Shown: piece after piece, positions 26,591 through 34,882 of the stretch
Layout of the letters: each line of letters begins with the position of its first letter
Position numbering within the stretch: position 1 is the first letter of the stretch
Assembly (NCBI GenBank): GCA_025612375.1
Contig: JAAXKN010000005.1
Span: forward strand, 146,283-210,282
Direction: 5' to 3'
Length of the DNA stretch: 64,000 bases
From: Ignavibacteria bacterium
Lineage (GTDB): Bacteria > Bacteroidota > Ignavibacteria > Ignavibacteriales > SURF-24
Notes under the pieces: model-generated
What the model saw: only the letters and a program-made list of their open reading frames with translations
Databases searched by the model: none
What the model was told of the DNA's origin: nothing
Position numbers and translations under genes: made by a program

Positions 26591-26616
26591 GCCCTCCTCC
26601 CGTGAAAGAGGAGGGC
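26591..26616 (-). terminator. Hairpin between flagellin 1 and fliS
   Basis: GCCCTCCTC and GAGGAGGGC form a 9-bp GC-rich stem with an 8-base loop. The minus-strand tail (TGTTCTAAAAC) has no good T run, so it looks like an attenuator or an mRNA-stabilising 3' structure rather than a full terminator. Confidence 0.6.
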
Positions 26617-26666
26617 TTGCAATGTGCGAGAATTAAACCCAGCTGATTAACAGTTTGATTTAACTA

Positions 26667-27656
26667 TTACCTAAAGAGCTGAAGTACGTTCTGAGGAGCA
26701 GAGTTAAGCTGGCTCAACATTGAAGTAGCTACACTAGAACCTATCTGAGCCTTTGTAGCGTTAAGCTGTTCCATTGCCATATCGGCGTCGAACAAGCGGC
26801 TTACACTTGACTGAGCATTTGAGATAGCTGATGTTAAGTACTCATCCTTTACATCAAGTCTCTGCTGGAAGTTACCGATCTTTCCTAAAGCATCACCGAT
26901 GATCTTCTCAAACTTACCCAGAGCTGAACTAACGTCGGCCTTGCCGGAAGTCATGGAAGTTACGCTGGCCAGGTTTGCAATTTCCTGAGCTGAAGTAGCA
27001 TCATCTGTTGTTGTCAAAGAAGCGAAGCTGTTCAGTGCAGTTGCAATGTCAGAAGCAACTGAGAGTGAGAATCCGCTGTTTGAAATTGATGTACCGGTTG
27101 TGCTTGCAAGGCCGGCTGCAAAATCAAGGTTAATTCTGTCGAAAGAATCAGCACCGGTCTGGAATGTGAACGAGTTTGCCAGTGATCCCAGGTTTGCACT
27201 TGTACCAACACCGCCGGCACCTACTGAGGATAGTGCCGAAGCACCTGATAAAAGCTGGGTGTTGTTGAACTTTGTTGAGTACATGATGTTTGAAATTTCC
27301 TGACCCAAAGACTTGATGTTGTCAGCAAGAGCTGTTCTGTCTTTTGTAGGATCGGTTGCATCAGCAACATAGCTTCTGATCTGTGTCAGCTTGTCTTTTA
27401 TCTGCTGAAGGGCACTTTCAGCTGTTGAAAGCATGTTCTTTGCTGAACCAATGTTACCCTGAGCTGACTTCATGAGCTGAACTTTTGAATCAAGAGACTT
27501 TCCAACGTTGTAGCCTGATACGTCATCGGCAACAGAGTTGATTCTTTTTCTTGTTGCCAGACGGAGCTGAGCGTTCTGAGTTTCAGCATTAGCTTTGTTA
27601 AGAGCGTTGTAAGCGTTTAATGCGCCAATATTAGTGTTAATCTGAAAAGTTGACAT
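26667..27656 (-). CDS. fliC: Flagellin (copy 1)
   Basis: The product is 329 residues from the ATG at 27656, preceded by GGAGGTA at ideal distance; the frame extends to 27698 but that part is 5' leader. The N-terminal D0/D1 (FQINTNIGALNAYNALNKAN) and the C-terminal D0 (MLSQLNSAPQNVLQLFR) are typical. The short central region is rich in Ser, Thr, Gly and Ala, offering many sites for O-glycosylation. A strong sigma-28 type promoter (27751-27777) precedes it. Bases 27041-27545 are identical to 28252-28756 of copy 2. Confidence 0.97.
   Translation of the reverse strand: MSTFQINTNIGALNAYNALNKANAETQNAQLRLATRKRINSVADDVSGYNVGKSLDSKVQLMKSAQGNIGSAKNMLSTAESALQQIKDKLTQIRSYVADATDPTKDRTALADNIKSLGQEISNIMYSTKFNNTQLLSGASALSSVGAGGVGTSANLGSLANSFTFQTGADSFDRINLDFAAGLASTTGTSISNSGFSLSVASDIATALNSFASLTTTDDATSAQEIANLASVTSMTSGKADVSSALGKFEKIIGDALGKIGNFQQRLDVKDEYLTSAISNAQSSVSRLFDADMAMEQLNATKAQIGSSVATSMLSQLNSAPQNVLQLFR
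27041..27545. repeat. 505-bp exact direct repeat, copy in flagellin 1
   Basis: Compared base by base, this stretch is identical to 28252-28756 (constant offset 1211). The two genes differ by many substitutions on both sides, so the tract looks like a recent gene-conversion patch. Confidence 0.95.
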
Positions 27657-27690
27657 AAAATACCTCCATGTATTTTGTCTGTTTTCTTTT

Positions 27691-27708
27691 ACGGGCATCC
27701 GTGCCCGT
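27691..27708 (-). promoter_or_regulatory. 5' leader hairpin of flagellin 1 mRNA
   Basis: ACGGGCA and TGCCCGT form a perfect 7-bp GC-rich stem with a 4-base loop between the sigma-28 type promoter and the ribosome-binding site. Such leaders can stabilise an abundant mRNA or control its translation; the role is inferred. Confidence 0.6.
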
Positions 27709-27750
27709 GTTTGTTTGAATTTGAATTATGAGATCTAATTCTCAATATTA

Positions 27751-27777
27751 CTATCGGCACCTTAAATTAAAAGTTTA
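27751..27777 (-). promoter_or_regulatory. Sigma-28 type promoter of flagellin 1
   Basis: The minus strand reads TAAACTTT-N11-GCCGATAG, a near-perfect sigma-28 promoter about 95 bp upstream of the flagellin 1 ATG. Flagellin 2 lacks one at the matching position. Confidence 0.9.
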
Positions 27778-27844
27778 GTACTTGTAATTTAAAAAGATTT
27801 TATTTTTTAAAGTGAAGTCTGAAAAGAAAGATTTAAGATATAAA

Positions 27845-27866
27845 GGCACGCTGTTTTCAGCGTGCC
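27845..27866 (-). terminator. Terminator-like hairpin after flagellin 2
   Basis: GGCACGCTG and CAGCGTGCC form a perfect 9-bp stem with a TTTT loop (plus strand), 11 bp past the flagellin 2 stop. The minus-strand tail reads TTTATATCTT. It separates the transcript of flagellin 2 from the flagellin 1 promoter. Confidence 0.75.
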
Positions 27867-27877
27867 CCGTTTGGTGA

Positions 27878-28867
27878 TTATTTAAAGAGCTGAAGTATGT
27901 TCTGAGGAGCAGAGTTAAGCTGGCTGAGCATTGAGGTTGCAACCTGTCCGCCTATCTGAGCCTTTGTAGCGTTAAGCTGTTCCATTGCCATATCGGCGTC
28001 AAACAAGCGGCTTACACTGGCCTGGGCGTTTGAGATAGCTGATGTTAAGTACTCGTCCTTTACATCAAGTCTCTGCTGGAAGTTACCGATCTTTCCTAAA
28101 GAATCAGAAACAAGCTTTTCAAATTTTCCGATAGCTGATGATACATCAGCCTGACCTGAAGTCATGGTTGTTACGCTGGCCAGGTTCGCAATTTCCTGAG
28201 CTGAAGTAGCATCATCTGTGCTCGTAAGGACGGCAAAACTGTTCAGTGCATTTGCAATGTCAGAAGCAACTGAGAGTGAGAATCCGCTGTTTGAAATTGA
28301 TGTACCGGTTGTGCTTGCAAGGCCGGCTGCAAAATCAAGGTTAATTCTGTCGAAAGAATCAGCACCGGTCTGGAATGTGAACGAGTTTGCCAGTGATCCC
28401 AGGTTTGCACTTGTACCAACACCGCCGGCACCTACTGAGGATAGTGCCGAAGCACCTGATAAAAGCTGGGTGTTGTTGAACTTTGTTGAGTACATGATGT
28501 TTGAAATTTCCTGACCCAAAGACTTGATGTTGTCAGCAAGAGCTGTTCTGTCTTTTGTAGGATCGGTTGCATCAGCAACATAGCTTCTGATCTGTGTCAG
28601 CTTGTCTTTTATCTGCTGAAGGGCACTTTCAGCTGTTGAAAGCATGTTCTTTGCTGAACCAATGTTACCCTGAGCTGACTTCATGAGCTGAACTTTTGAA
28701 TCAAGAGACTTTCCAACGTTGTAGCCTGATACGTCATCGGCAACAGAGTTGATTCTCTTTCTCGAAGCAAGACGAAGCTGAGCCTTCATGCCCTCAGAGT
28801 TTGCCTTGTTCAGAGCGTTATATGCATCCAGCGCGCCAATGTTCGTGTTAATTTGAAATGATGACAT
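27878..28867 (-). CDS. fliC: Flagellin (copy 2)
   Basis: The product is 329 residues and starts MSSFQINTNIGALDAY; GGAGGTAAT stands just before the ATG. It has the same domains as copy 1 and ends NSAPQNILQLFK. It follows the GT2-TPR gene by 36 bp with no convincing promoter between, so it may be read from the sigma-54 type promoter at 30451-30466. It may thus be expressed earlier than copy 1, which has sigma-28 control; this is inference. Its central 505 bp are identical to copy 1. Confidence 0.96.
   Translation of the reverse strand: MSSFQINTNIGALDAYNALNKANSEGMKAQLRLASRKRINSVADDVSGYNVGKSLDSKVQLMKSAQGNIGSAKNMLSTAESALQQIKDKLTQIRSYVADATDPTKDRTALADNIKSLGQEISNIMYSTKFNNTQLLSGASALSSVGAGGVGTSANLGSLANSFTFQTGADSFDRINLDFAAGLASTTGTSISNSGFSLSVASDIANALNSFAVLTSTDDATSAQEIANLASVTTMTSGQADVSSAIGKFEKLVSDSLGKIGNFQQRLDVKDEYLTSAISNAQASVSRLFDADMAMEQLNATKAQIGGQVATSMLSQLNSAPQNILQLFK
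28252..28756. repeat. 505-bp exact direct repeat, copy in flagellin 2
   Basis: This is the partner of 27041-27545. Identity stops sharply at both ends: the next bases differ (28251 T against 27040 G, and 28757 C against 27546 T), with clear divergence beyond. Confidence 0.95.
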
Positions 28868-28903
28868 TATTACCTCCGTGTACTTGGTTTATTGTATAAG
28901 AAT

Positions 28904-30406
28904 TTATTTTATGAACTCCTGAATCTGTTTTTTTACCATTTTTAGTTTTGCCGCAACTTCCGGCAGGTAGGCAAATGAATTTTCTGCCTGGCAAAGAAGC
29001 TTATCGGTTTTTATAAAATCGCCTGAATTGACATACATAGAGATCATGAAAAATACTGAAGCCGGGTCTTTGATTGCGTAAGTTAAAGACATTTCATACG
29101 CGTTCAGGGCTTCCTTCTCCATTCCATTTTCGAAATATGCAAGCCCCAGCGAATTAAGGTAATGGAAGCTGTTTCTTAAATTTGAGGGGATAGCCTCCAG
29201 CAGCTGAAACTTATTTTTCCTCAGCATATATTTATCTATAAGTGCAATTACAAGCTCGAAACTGTTTTCATCCGTTATTTTTCCAATTTTCCCGAGCAGC
29301 GAGTCATTTATCTCCTCGCTTAAGAAAAGAGCCTTTACAGCGTTCAGAAAGTCGTTTGAGCCGGCTTCATTGCTGTCGGCTTTATATAGCTCATTAAAGT
29401 AGTAGTTGAACTCAGCTTTGTTGTCGGCTATAACCGAAGCCTTAAGCCCCAGATAAATTATCAGCTTGTCGTTAACGTATATCTCGTAATCCTTGCTCTT
29501 GGGCATTCTGTTTGCTTCAAGTGAAGAGCGGCAGAACTTCAGCGCATTCATGCTGTCGCCCATCTTAAGTAATATCTTTGCAAGGACCATGTTAAGAAGC
29601 GGCTGGCGGCTGTCATACTTTAGTCCCTGAAGCCCATAATCCAAGGCTTCCTTCAGCCTGTCGCGTTCCGAAAGATAAGAGGCAATAAACCGGCAGGCGT
29701 GGGACTTCATGAAGTATGTTGCATCACTGCAGGCAAGAGTCCTTCTGAAATATTCTACCGCGCTCTCCTTGTCGTCTAAAACCGCATATGTCTGCGCTAA
29801 CTGGAAATTATTGTACGCCGTAGAATTCGACTGAATTTCCTTAAGCAGATATTCCAGGTTTCTTTGTGCTTTTACCTTCAGCGCGTCCTTTGAAATATTG
29901 TACCCCAGGTGCAGTATCTCTATATCGGAATTGGCTATCTTATATTTTTCTTCAATGAGCGATTTAACAATCTGTTCATGGATTGTCCCCCTGAATTCAA
30001 TCCGCGGATTATTCAGGAACAATCTCTGGTACCTCATGTAGTTGGGTTTTCCCGTAATGGGGTCGGGGCTGTTTACAATACAGTTGTAGCCCGTTTTCGA
30101 ATTCTGCTTTATGACTTTTCTTAAAAGAGGGATTGATTTTTCGCTCAGCCTTTCATCGGCATCAAGATAAAGTATCCAGCGGCCCGATGAATTCTTAAGA
30201 GCAAAGTTTCTGGCTGCGGCAAAATCGTTTATCCAGTTAAAATGAAGTACCTTTGCGCCGTAGCTTTTTGCTATTTCAACAGTAGCATCGGTTGAACCGG
30301 TATCTACCACAACTATCTCATCGGCGATACCCTTGACCGATTCAAGACAGCCCTGAAGATACTTTTCTTCATTTTTTACGATCATGCTTAATGTTAATTC
30401 AGGCAA
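28904..30406 (-). CDS. GT2 glycosyltransferase with TPR region, flagellin-proximal
   Basis: The product is 500 residues. The N-terminal GT-A domain (about 1-230) has LSMIVKNEEKYLQGCLES, VVDTGSTDAT and the metal-binding YLDADER. The rest is helical and TPR-like (about 190-500). This architecture is shared with SunS-like and other protein-directed GT2 enzymes whose repeats bind the acceptor. The start is TTG at 30406; the first ATG lies inside the first beta strand and would break the fold. It sits 36 bp upstream of flagellin 2 and behind a sigma-54 type promoter, so it is the best candidate for the enzyme that adds the first sugar to flagellin. The acceptor is not proven by sequence. Confidence 0.88.
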   Translation of the reverse strand: MPELTLSMIVKNEEKYLQGCLESVKGIADEIVVVDTGSTDATVEIAKSYGAKVLHFNWINDFAAARNFALKNSSGRWILYLDADERLSEKSIPLLRKVIKQNSKTGYNCIVNSPDPITGKPNYMRYQRLFLNNPRIEFRGTIHEQIVKSLIEEKYKIANSDIEILHLGYNISKDALKVKAQRNLEYLLKEIQSNSTAYNNFQLAQTYAVLDDKESAVEYFRRTLACSDATYFMKSHACRFIASYLSERDRLKEALDYGLQGLKYDSRQPLLNMVLAKILLKMGDSMNALKFCRSSLEANRMPKSKDYEIYVNDKLIIYLGLKASVIADNKAEFNYYFNELYKADSNEAGSNDFLNAVKALFLSEEINDSLLGKIGKITDENSFELVIALIDKYMLRKNKFQLLEAIPSNLRNSFHYLNSLGLAYFENGMEKEALNAYEMSLTYAIKDPASVFFMISMYVNSGDFIKTDKLLCQAENSFAYLPEVAAKLKMVKKQIQEFIK

Positions 30407-30450
30407 CCTTTTTATTCTCTCTTTCTGTTAAATTCCACATCTACATACAA

Positions 30451-30466
30451 AGCAAGAGATATGCCA
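30451..30466 (-). promoter_or_regulatory. Sigma-54 type promoter of the GT2-TPR/flagellin 2 unit
   Basis: The minus strand reads TGGCAT-N5-TTGCT with GG and GC 10 bases apart, 45 bp upstream of the TTG start at 30406. The match is comparable to the flgB promoter. Confidence 0.78.
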
Positions 30467-30533
30467 CAAATGAAAAGCCTCCGGAAGCGCCAATTTGCGG
30501 TTTATTTTGCATTTTACCTGTCTGTAATTGGTC

Positions 30534-30554
30534 AATATTCCGCAATTGTAAGTA
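30534..30554. promoter_or_regulatory. Conserved upstream motif, copy 1
   Basis: A 21-base segment with core GCAATTGTAAGTA matches 34784-34804 at 19 of 21 positions. It is centred about 85 bp upstream of the sigma-54 type element at 30451-30466, the position expected for an activator site. A 6-bp dyad (AAGTAC / GTACTT, 30550-30563) overlaps its end. Confidence 0.6.
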
Positions 30555-30575
30555 CCTGTACTTTGTGAAGCAAAA

Positions 30576-33500
30576 TCATTTTAAGAGCCGGGCAATTGTT
30601 TCGGCGGTGTGTTTCCAGGTAAAGCCCTTCATAAATTCCGCGGCCAGCTTTCCTTTCTGCCTGATACTCTCCCTGTTATGGTATGCATACTCAATAGAGG
30701 CAATAATTTCATCCAAATGGGGTTCTTCCCATGTTGTAAGGAGCCCGTTTGTCTGATCAAGTATTTTATATTCACTTAATGTCTTCAGTTTATATGAAGT
30801 TTCATCTGTCAGAACGTCCTTATGACCCGAAGTAAACGATGCTATAACAGGTCTGCCGCAGGCCATGTATTCCATCATTACAAGGTTTGTTCCCCCTTCA
30901 CAGCGGTTTGGGAAAAGACCGATATCGGTTTTAAGGTAGATCTCGCGCAGCTTTTCGTTTGGCACCAGGGGAAGCGAGAATACCCTTTTCATATCCAGGC
31001 CGTTAATATTCAGGAGGTGAGTAATAAACTCAGGCCAGTCGCCGTCTGCCCATTCAAAGTTAATATACTTCGAGTTGCTCATTGGTAATACGCTTTGCGC
31101 CCACATATTATACCAGGCGTTAATGAGCACAATGTCGGGATATTTCTGCTGCAGGATCTGCACGGCTTTAATTACAATATCCTGGCTTTTTCTCAGTTCA
31201 AACTTTCCGCCGGAGAAGATTACAAAAAGATCATCATTATACTTCGGTTCGGGCTCGGGATAAAACATTCCGGGGTCTATTCCCTGGATTGCTGTTGCGG
31301 AGTTAAATACTCCGTAAGATTTTAACTTTTCCTCGTTCCAGGTAGAAGCTGCAATAATGAGGTCGTAGTCGCGTGCTTTTTTAATTGCCTCTTTGGGAAG
31401 CTCGGTTTCAAATACAGCCATGCCGTAATTATTCTCCCCCCAATTCCCGTTCGAGGTACTGAAGTCGGCATTTCTTAAAATGTGCAGCACCTTTCCGGGC
31501 ACAGGGCCGGAATACCTGGGATCATTATGCGCCAGGTCTTCAAATTGAATAAATCCGGGGAATTCTTTTCTAAGGTTGTTGCTTACAACACCCCAGCCGA
31601 AATTTTCTCCGGTTGTAAGAGAAAGGAATATGGGCTTTGAATTCATTGTAGCAGGTTTCTCTTCTATTATTGCAGGATTAGTAATTTCATTATTTTTCTG
31701 CAGCATCTCATCTAGTGCAACACCAATTTCATCAAAAACGCTTTCCCAGCTGCCGACAGACTTTTGCCTGAACAGCCTGGCAGAAGGATACCACGGGGAA
31801 TCATGCCCCTCAAGCATCCAGCGCCAGTCGGGCACATAGGTTAGAAGTATCCAGACCGGCTTACCCAGTGAACCGGCCAGGTGTGCTATGGATGTATCCA
31901 CTGTTATTACAAGGTCAAGGCAGCGGATTGCCGCTGCGGTGTCTTCAAAATCGTTCAGGCCGTACTGGTTAAGGTCAACTATTCTGTCCTTAAATTCCGG
32001 CAGTTCTTTCAGGCGGTCTTCTTTTTGCAGACTGAAGAAAGTAAGGCCTTCTTTATCCAGCAGACTCCGGAAGTTCTTAAGCCTGCAGGATCTGTTCCTG
32101 TCGTTACTGTGCTGCGGATTGCCTGCCCACACAATTCCGGCCTTAAGGCCTTTATAGTCTTTTAATATATTGTTCCATTTTGACTGGCAGTCAGGACTGA
32201 TATGAATATCTATTGGCGGCGGCAGCTGCTCAACTGATGTATCCAGATAAAGAAGAAGGCTGATTAAGAAAACCTCGTAATCAAAATGCACATCCGGCTG
32301 AGAGCTGAAATTTCTTTCCACAAATTTGTCTATGCCCTCTGCCTCCTTCAGTATATTCCATAGCGATTTTTCGCATTCAAGAATTACCTGGCAGTTTTTT
32401 TTCTTCAGCTCCGGGATAAACCTCGCAAACTGGATTACGTCTCCAAGTCCCTGCTCCCCGAAAACAAGCACCGTCTTTCCATCCAGGGTAGAATCTTTTT
32501 CAAGAGGCTTCAAAACTTTTCTGTTTAGCGCCCATTCTTCCCTGAGTTTTCGCCACTCATATTCCTTCAGGCCTTCCGGCAGTTCCCCCTGCAGCATGAG
32601 GGCAAGCCCCTTATTAAAGTGGGCATTCTGATGCTGTGGATTTTCCGAAATGGCGAGGTCAAAATATTTAATTGCCTCTTTGTTTCTCTTGCTCCTGAAT
32701 AGTGCATAGCCCTTGTTGCCATAGGCAAGGGCCCTTATGGAATGGTCTTCCTGTGCCTCAGGGCTGGCCAATATGCTTTCACAATCGCGGATGGTCTGGT
32801 CAAATAAATTCAAATCCGCATTAACCGTGCACAGGTTTATTTTTGCGGTTAAGTATTTTTCATCTGCTTTTAATGCCCTTTCAAGAAGAGACTTTGCTTC
32901 GGTGTGCTTTCCGATTGATGAGTACAAAAGAGCAAGGTTATTCAGTGCCTCCAGACAATCGGGGTTTATTTCAAGCGCAGCCTTATAATATTCTGCCGCC
33001 CTGCTTCTGTTCTTAAGACTCTGGAAACATAAGCCGGCATTAAAGAGTATGTTGTCCGTCCTGACATTCTGCTCAAGAAGCCGGTTATAAGCTTTAAGTG
33101 ACTCTTCATACTCCTTGAGCCTGAAACATACGCTTCCCATAAGGCTGAGGGCATGCAGGTTACCGGGCTCACCCTCCAGGATATTCAAAAGCATATTTTT
33201 AGCTTTCTGATATTCCTGGTTTTCAAAAAAGCGGACAGCGTTTGAAAGCAGGATCTGGCTCTCAAGTTCAATGTGCTGGTCGTATTTTTCCAGGTAATCC
33301 TTGAGCAGTACGGGGTCGTTTTTTATCAGGGTATCGAAATGGAATTTTGCACTTTCAGGTTTTCCAATCTGGCGGTACAGGAGTGCCGCCTTGAGGTGAG
33401 CGGGCATGAATTCAGGATCATATTGAAGCACCTTAAGAAAGTATTCTAGTGCAGTTTCATTTTCACCCGTATTCTGGTAGTTTAATGCCAGATTATATAG

Positions 33501-33713
33501 TGCCTCTTTATGTGAGGGTTCAAGTCTTGTTACCTCTTTAAGCAATTCGGTTGAAGCCTTAAAGTTTCCCGACTTTGCTTCAACAACAGAGAGGAAAAAC
33601 AGGGCCGAAAGATTATCTCTTTTTATTTTCAACAGCTCTAAAAGAATATTCCGGGCCTGCTCAAGCCGGCCTTCCTGGAAAAATGAGACTGCAAGCTGGT
33701 ATTTATCATCCAT
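30576..33713 (-). CDS. TPR - GT9-like - GT4 glycosyltransferase fusion
   Basis: The product is 1045 residues. It has an N-terminal array of about ten TPRs (1-390). Next comes a domain (about 410-660) resembling the heptosyltransferase/GT9-like region common in bacterial TPR proteins (GEQGLGDVIQFARFIPEL, GIVWAGNPQHSNDRNRSC, VITVDTSIAHLAGSLGKPVW). A C-terminal GT4-type domain (about 695-1045) has SGGKFELRKSQDIVIKA and the donor-binding NRCEGGTNLVMMEYMACG. The product is cytoplasmic. The TPR array probably presents a protein acceptor, as in O-GlcNAc transferase. A weak GG-N10-GC element (33766-33781, minus) is a poor sigma-54 candidate. Two catalytic centres in one chain suggest consecutive sugar additions. 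Confidence 0.87.
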   Translation of the reverse strand: MDDKYQLAVSFFQEGRLEQARNILLELLKIKRDNLSALFFLSVVEAKSGNFKASTELLKEVTRLEPSHKEALYNLALNYQNTGENETALEYFLKVLQYDPEFMPAHLKAALLYRQIGKPESAKFHFDTLIKNDPVLLKDYLEKYDQHIELESQILLSNAVRFFENQEYQKAKNMLLNILEGEPGNLHALSLMGSVCFRLKEYEESLKAYNRLLEQNVRTDNILFNAGLCFQSLKNRSRAAEYYKAALEINPDCLEALNNLALLYSSIGKHTEAKSLLERALKADEKYLTAKINLCTVNADLNLFDQTIRDCESILASPEAQEDHSIRALAYGNKGYALFRSKRNKEAIKYFDLAISENPQHQNAHFNKGLALMLQGELPEGLKEYEWRKLREEWALNRKVLKPLEKDSTLDGKTVLVFGEQGLGDVIQFARFIPELKKKNCQVILECEKSLWNILKEAEGIDKFVERNFSSQPDVHFDYEVFLISLLLYLDTSVEQLPPPIDIHISPDCQSKWNNILKDYKGLKAGIVWAGNPQHSNDRNRSCRLKNFRSLLDKEGLTFFSLQKEDRLKELPEFKDRIVDLNQYGLNDFEDTAAAIRCLDLVITVDTSIAHLAGSLGKPVWILLTYVPDWRWMLEGHDSPWYPSARLFRQKSVGSWESVFDEIGVALDEMLQKNNEITNPAIIEEKPATMNSKPIFLSLTTGENFGWGVVSNNLRKEFPGFIQFEDLAHNDPRYSGPVPGKVLHILRNADFSTSNGNWGENNYGMAVFETELPKEAIKKARDYDLIIAASTWNEEKLKSYGVFNSATAIQGIDPGMFYPEPEPKYNDDLFVIFSGGKFELRKSQDIVIKAVQILQQKYPDIVLINAWYNMWAQSVLPMSNSKYINFEWADGDWPEFITHLLNINGLDMKRVFSLPLVPNEKLREIYLKTDIGLFPNRCEGGTNLVMMEYMACGRPVIASFTSGHKDVLTDETSYKLKTLSEYKILDQTNGLLTTWEEPHLDEIIASIEYAYHNRESIRQKGKLAAEFMKGFTWKHTAETIARLLK

Positions 33714-33807
33714 TCATTAAATCCGGAATAATTTAAGAGTAGTGATGGAAGCACCATGTGGTTTCAGCACCATCGGGGCCACACTTTGCAAAAACCACAT
33801 TTTATTC

Positions 33808-34647
33808 CTATAAAGTTGTATGTGCTTCAGGATATCCTAAAATTTCATTTACCTTTGCCAGGCCTTTTACTGCAAACATGTTGGATGGATTATTCTTTAC
33901 AGCCCATTCAAACATTGTTTTGGATTCCTTTTCCATCTCCTGGAGGAAGAACACTTCTCCAAGTCCGGCACAGGCCTGTGAAGAATTAGGATTCAGTTTA
34001 AGTGAATTCTCAAAGCAGGCCCTGGCATTTTCAGTTTCCTGAAGCGCCAGGTAATTAAAGCCCCTGAAATTTTCAAGCGTGGATATTTTCTGTGAAGTAT
34101 CTTTGCTTACTGCTTTGCGGTTGAAGTAAAGTTCCGCCTCTGTAAGCTTGTTTAGCACTTCCTGAAACTTCTTTTCGGAAAAGAGCTTGTATGCTTCACC
34201 AATGAGGTGATAGAAATTTTCCTTTTTGGAGTCTAGTGTTTCGAGATTCAGTGTGTTATGGTCCTCAGGAAGTCCGAGACCCTTGTTCACTTTGGCCAGG
34301 CCTTTTGCCGCAAACTGGTTATCGCTGTTATAGTCAAGGGACCATTCATACATGGCCTTTGCCTCATAGTCGTACTCACAGAGATAAAATACCTCGCCCA
34401 AACCCGCGCATGCCTGTGAGGATGCAGGATTAAGGCTCAGGGATTTTTCAAAGCATTCCCGGGCTTTTTCCAAAGAATCCATACCAAGATAATTGAAACC
34501 CTTAAAGTTCAGCAGACTAGCCTCGTTTTCGGAATCTCCGGGAGCCAGCATGTTCTCGGCATCATTAAGCGTCTCGAGAGCACGGTTGAAGTCCTTTTGC
34601 TCAAATAATTTATACGCCTGTCCGAACAATGTCTCCAATTGGTTCAT
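33808..34647 (-). CDS. TPR protein made of two tandem copies of one module
   Basis: The product is 279 residues built from two homologous halves (about 1-135 and 145-279), each with FKGFNYL/FRGFNYLAL, SSQACAGLGEVF and a GLAKVN-x3-LG terminal segment followed by a His and TL. There is no catalytic domain. Similar modules occur near the C-terminus of the giant protein at 37765-44547 (GLAKTNSKLGLSKDHNSL). It probably serves as an adaptor or scaffold for the glycan enzymes around it. The upstream gap carries sigma-54-like elements and the 21-base motif. Confidence 0.8.
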   Translation of the reverse strand: MNQLETLFGQAYKLFEQKDFNRALETLNDAENMLAPGDSENEASLLNFKGFNYLGMDSLEKARECFEKSLSLNPASSQACAGLGEVFYLCEYDYEAKAMYEWSLDYNSDNQFAAKGLAKVNKGLGLPEDHNTLNLETLDSKKENFYHLIGEAYKLFSEKKFQEVLNKLTEAELYFNRKAVSKDTSQKISTLENFRGFNYLALQETENARACFENSLKLNPNSSQACAGLGEVFFLQEMEKESKTMFEWAVKNNPSNMFAVKGLAKVNEILGYPEAHTTL

Positions 34648-34691
34648 ATTTAGACCTTTTTAAGTTTTGTTATAATTAATAAGTAAATTAT

Positions 34692-34707
34692 AACAATAGG
34701 CATGCCA
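34692..34707 (-). promoter_or_regulatory. Sigma-54-like element, position-matched to 30451-30466
   Basis: The minus strand reads TGGCAT-N5-TTGTT, 45 bp before the TPR gene start, exactly the distance of the 30451-30466 element from its gene. The -12 GC is GT here, a deviation that usually weakens sigma-54 promoters. Confidence 0.45.
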
Positions 34708-34736
34708 TTGATTTTCAGGCAATTAGGTGTGTTTTG

Positions 34737-34752
34737 TGCATTAATTTTGCCA
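34737..34752 (-). promoter_or_regulatory. Sigma-54-like element, better -12 but farther upstream
   Basis: The minus strand reads TGGCAA-N5-ATGCA with the GG-N10-GC spacing intact, about 90 bp before the TPR gene. Either this or 34692-34707 may be the functional one. Confidence 0.45.
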
Positions 34753-34783
34753 TGGACAAAGAAAAGGATGGAATCGGGTGGCT

Positions 34784-34804
34784 AATATTGCGCAGTTGTA
34801 AGTA
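34784..34804. promoter_or_regulatory. Conserved upstream motif, copy 2
   Basis: Core GCAGTTGTAAGTA; 19 of 21 bases are identical to 30534-30554. It lies about 77 bp upstream of the 34692-34707 element, similar to the spacing at the first copy. Confidence 0.6.
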
Positions 34805-34821
34805 TATGAAATTACTCTTTA

Positions 34822-34854
34822 GCCCGGACTTTTTCCCAAGGAAAAGGTCCGGGC
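34822..34854 (-). terminator. Terminator-like hairpin after the 919-residue glycosyltransferase gene
   Basis: A 15-bp stem (GCCCGGACTTTTTCC with GGAAAAGGTCCGGGC, one G-U pair) with a 3-base loop lies 28 bp past the stop at 34883. The minus-strand tail is A/T-rich without a pure T run. Confidence 0.75.
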
Positions 34855-34882
34855 AAATTTATAATACAATGAAAGGAAGTGA

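Noticed and set aside
27657..27698. Longer N-terminus for flagellin 1
   Set aside because: The added residues cover the leader hairpin and the ribosome-binding site; flagellin 2 and the family start at the MSxFQINTN position.
29001..29008. ACCGATAA on the minus strand as a sigma-28 -10 for flagellin 2
   Set aside because: It lies inside glycosyltransferase codons (Thr-Asp-Lys) and no -35 similar to TAAA is found 11 bases upstream.
33766..33781. GG-N10-GC element before the TPR-GT9-GT4 gene as a sigma-54 promoter
   Set aside because: Only the invariant pairs fit; the flanking bases (TGGCCC ... GTGCT) are poor, so it was not listed as a promoter.
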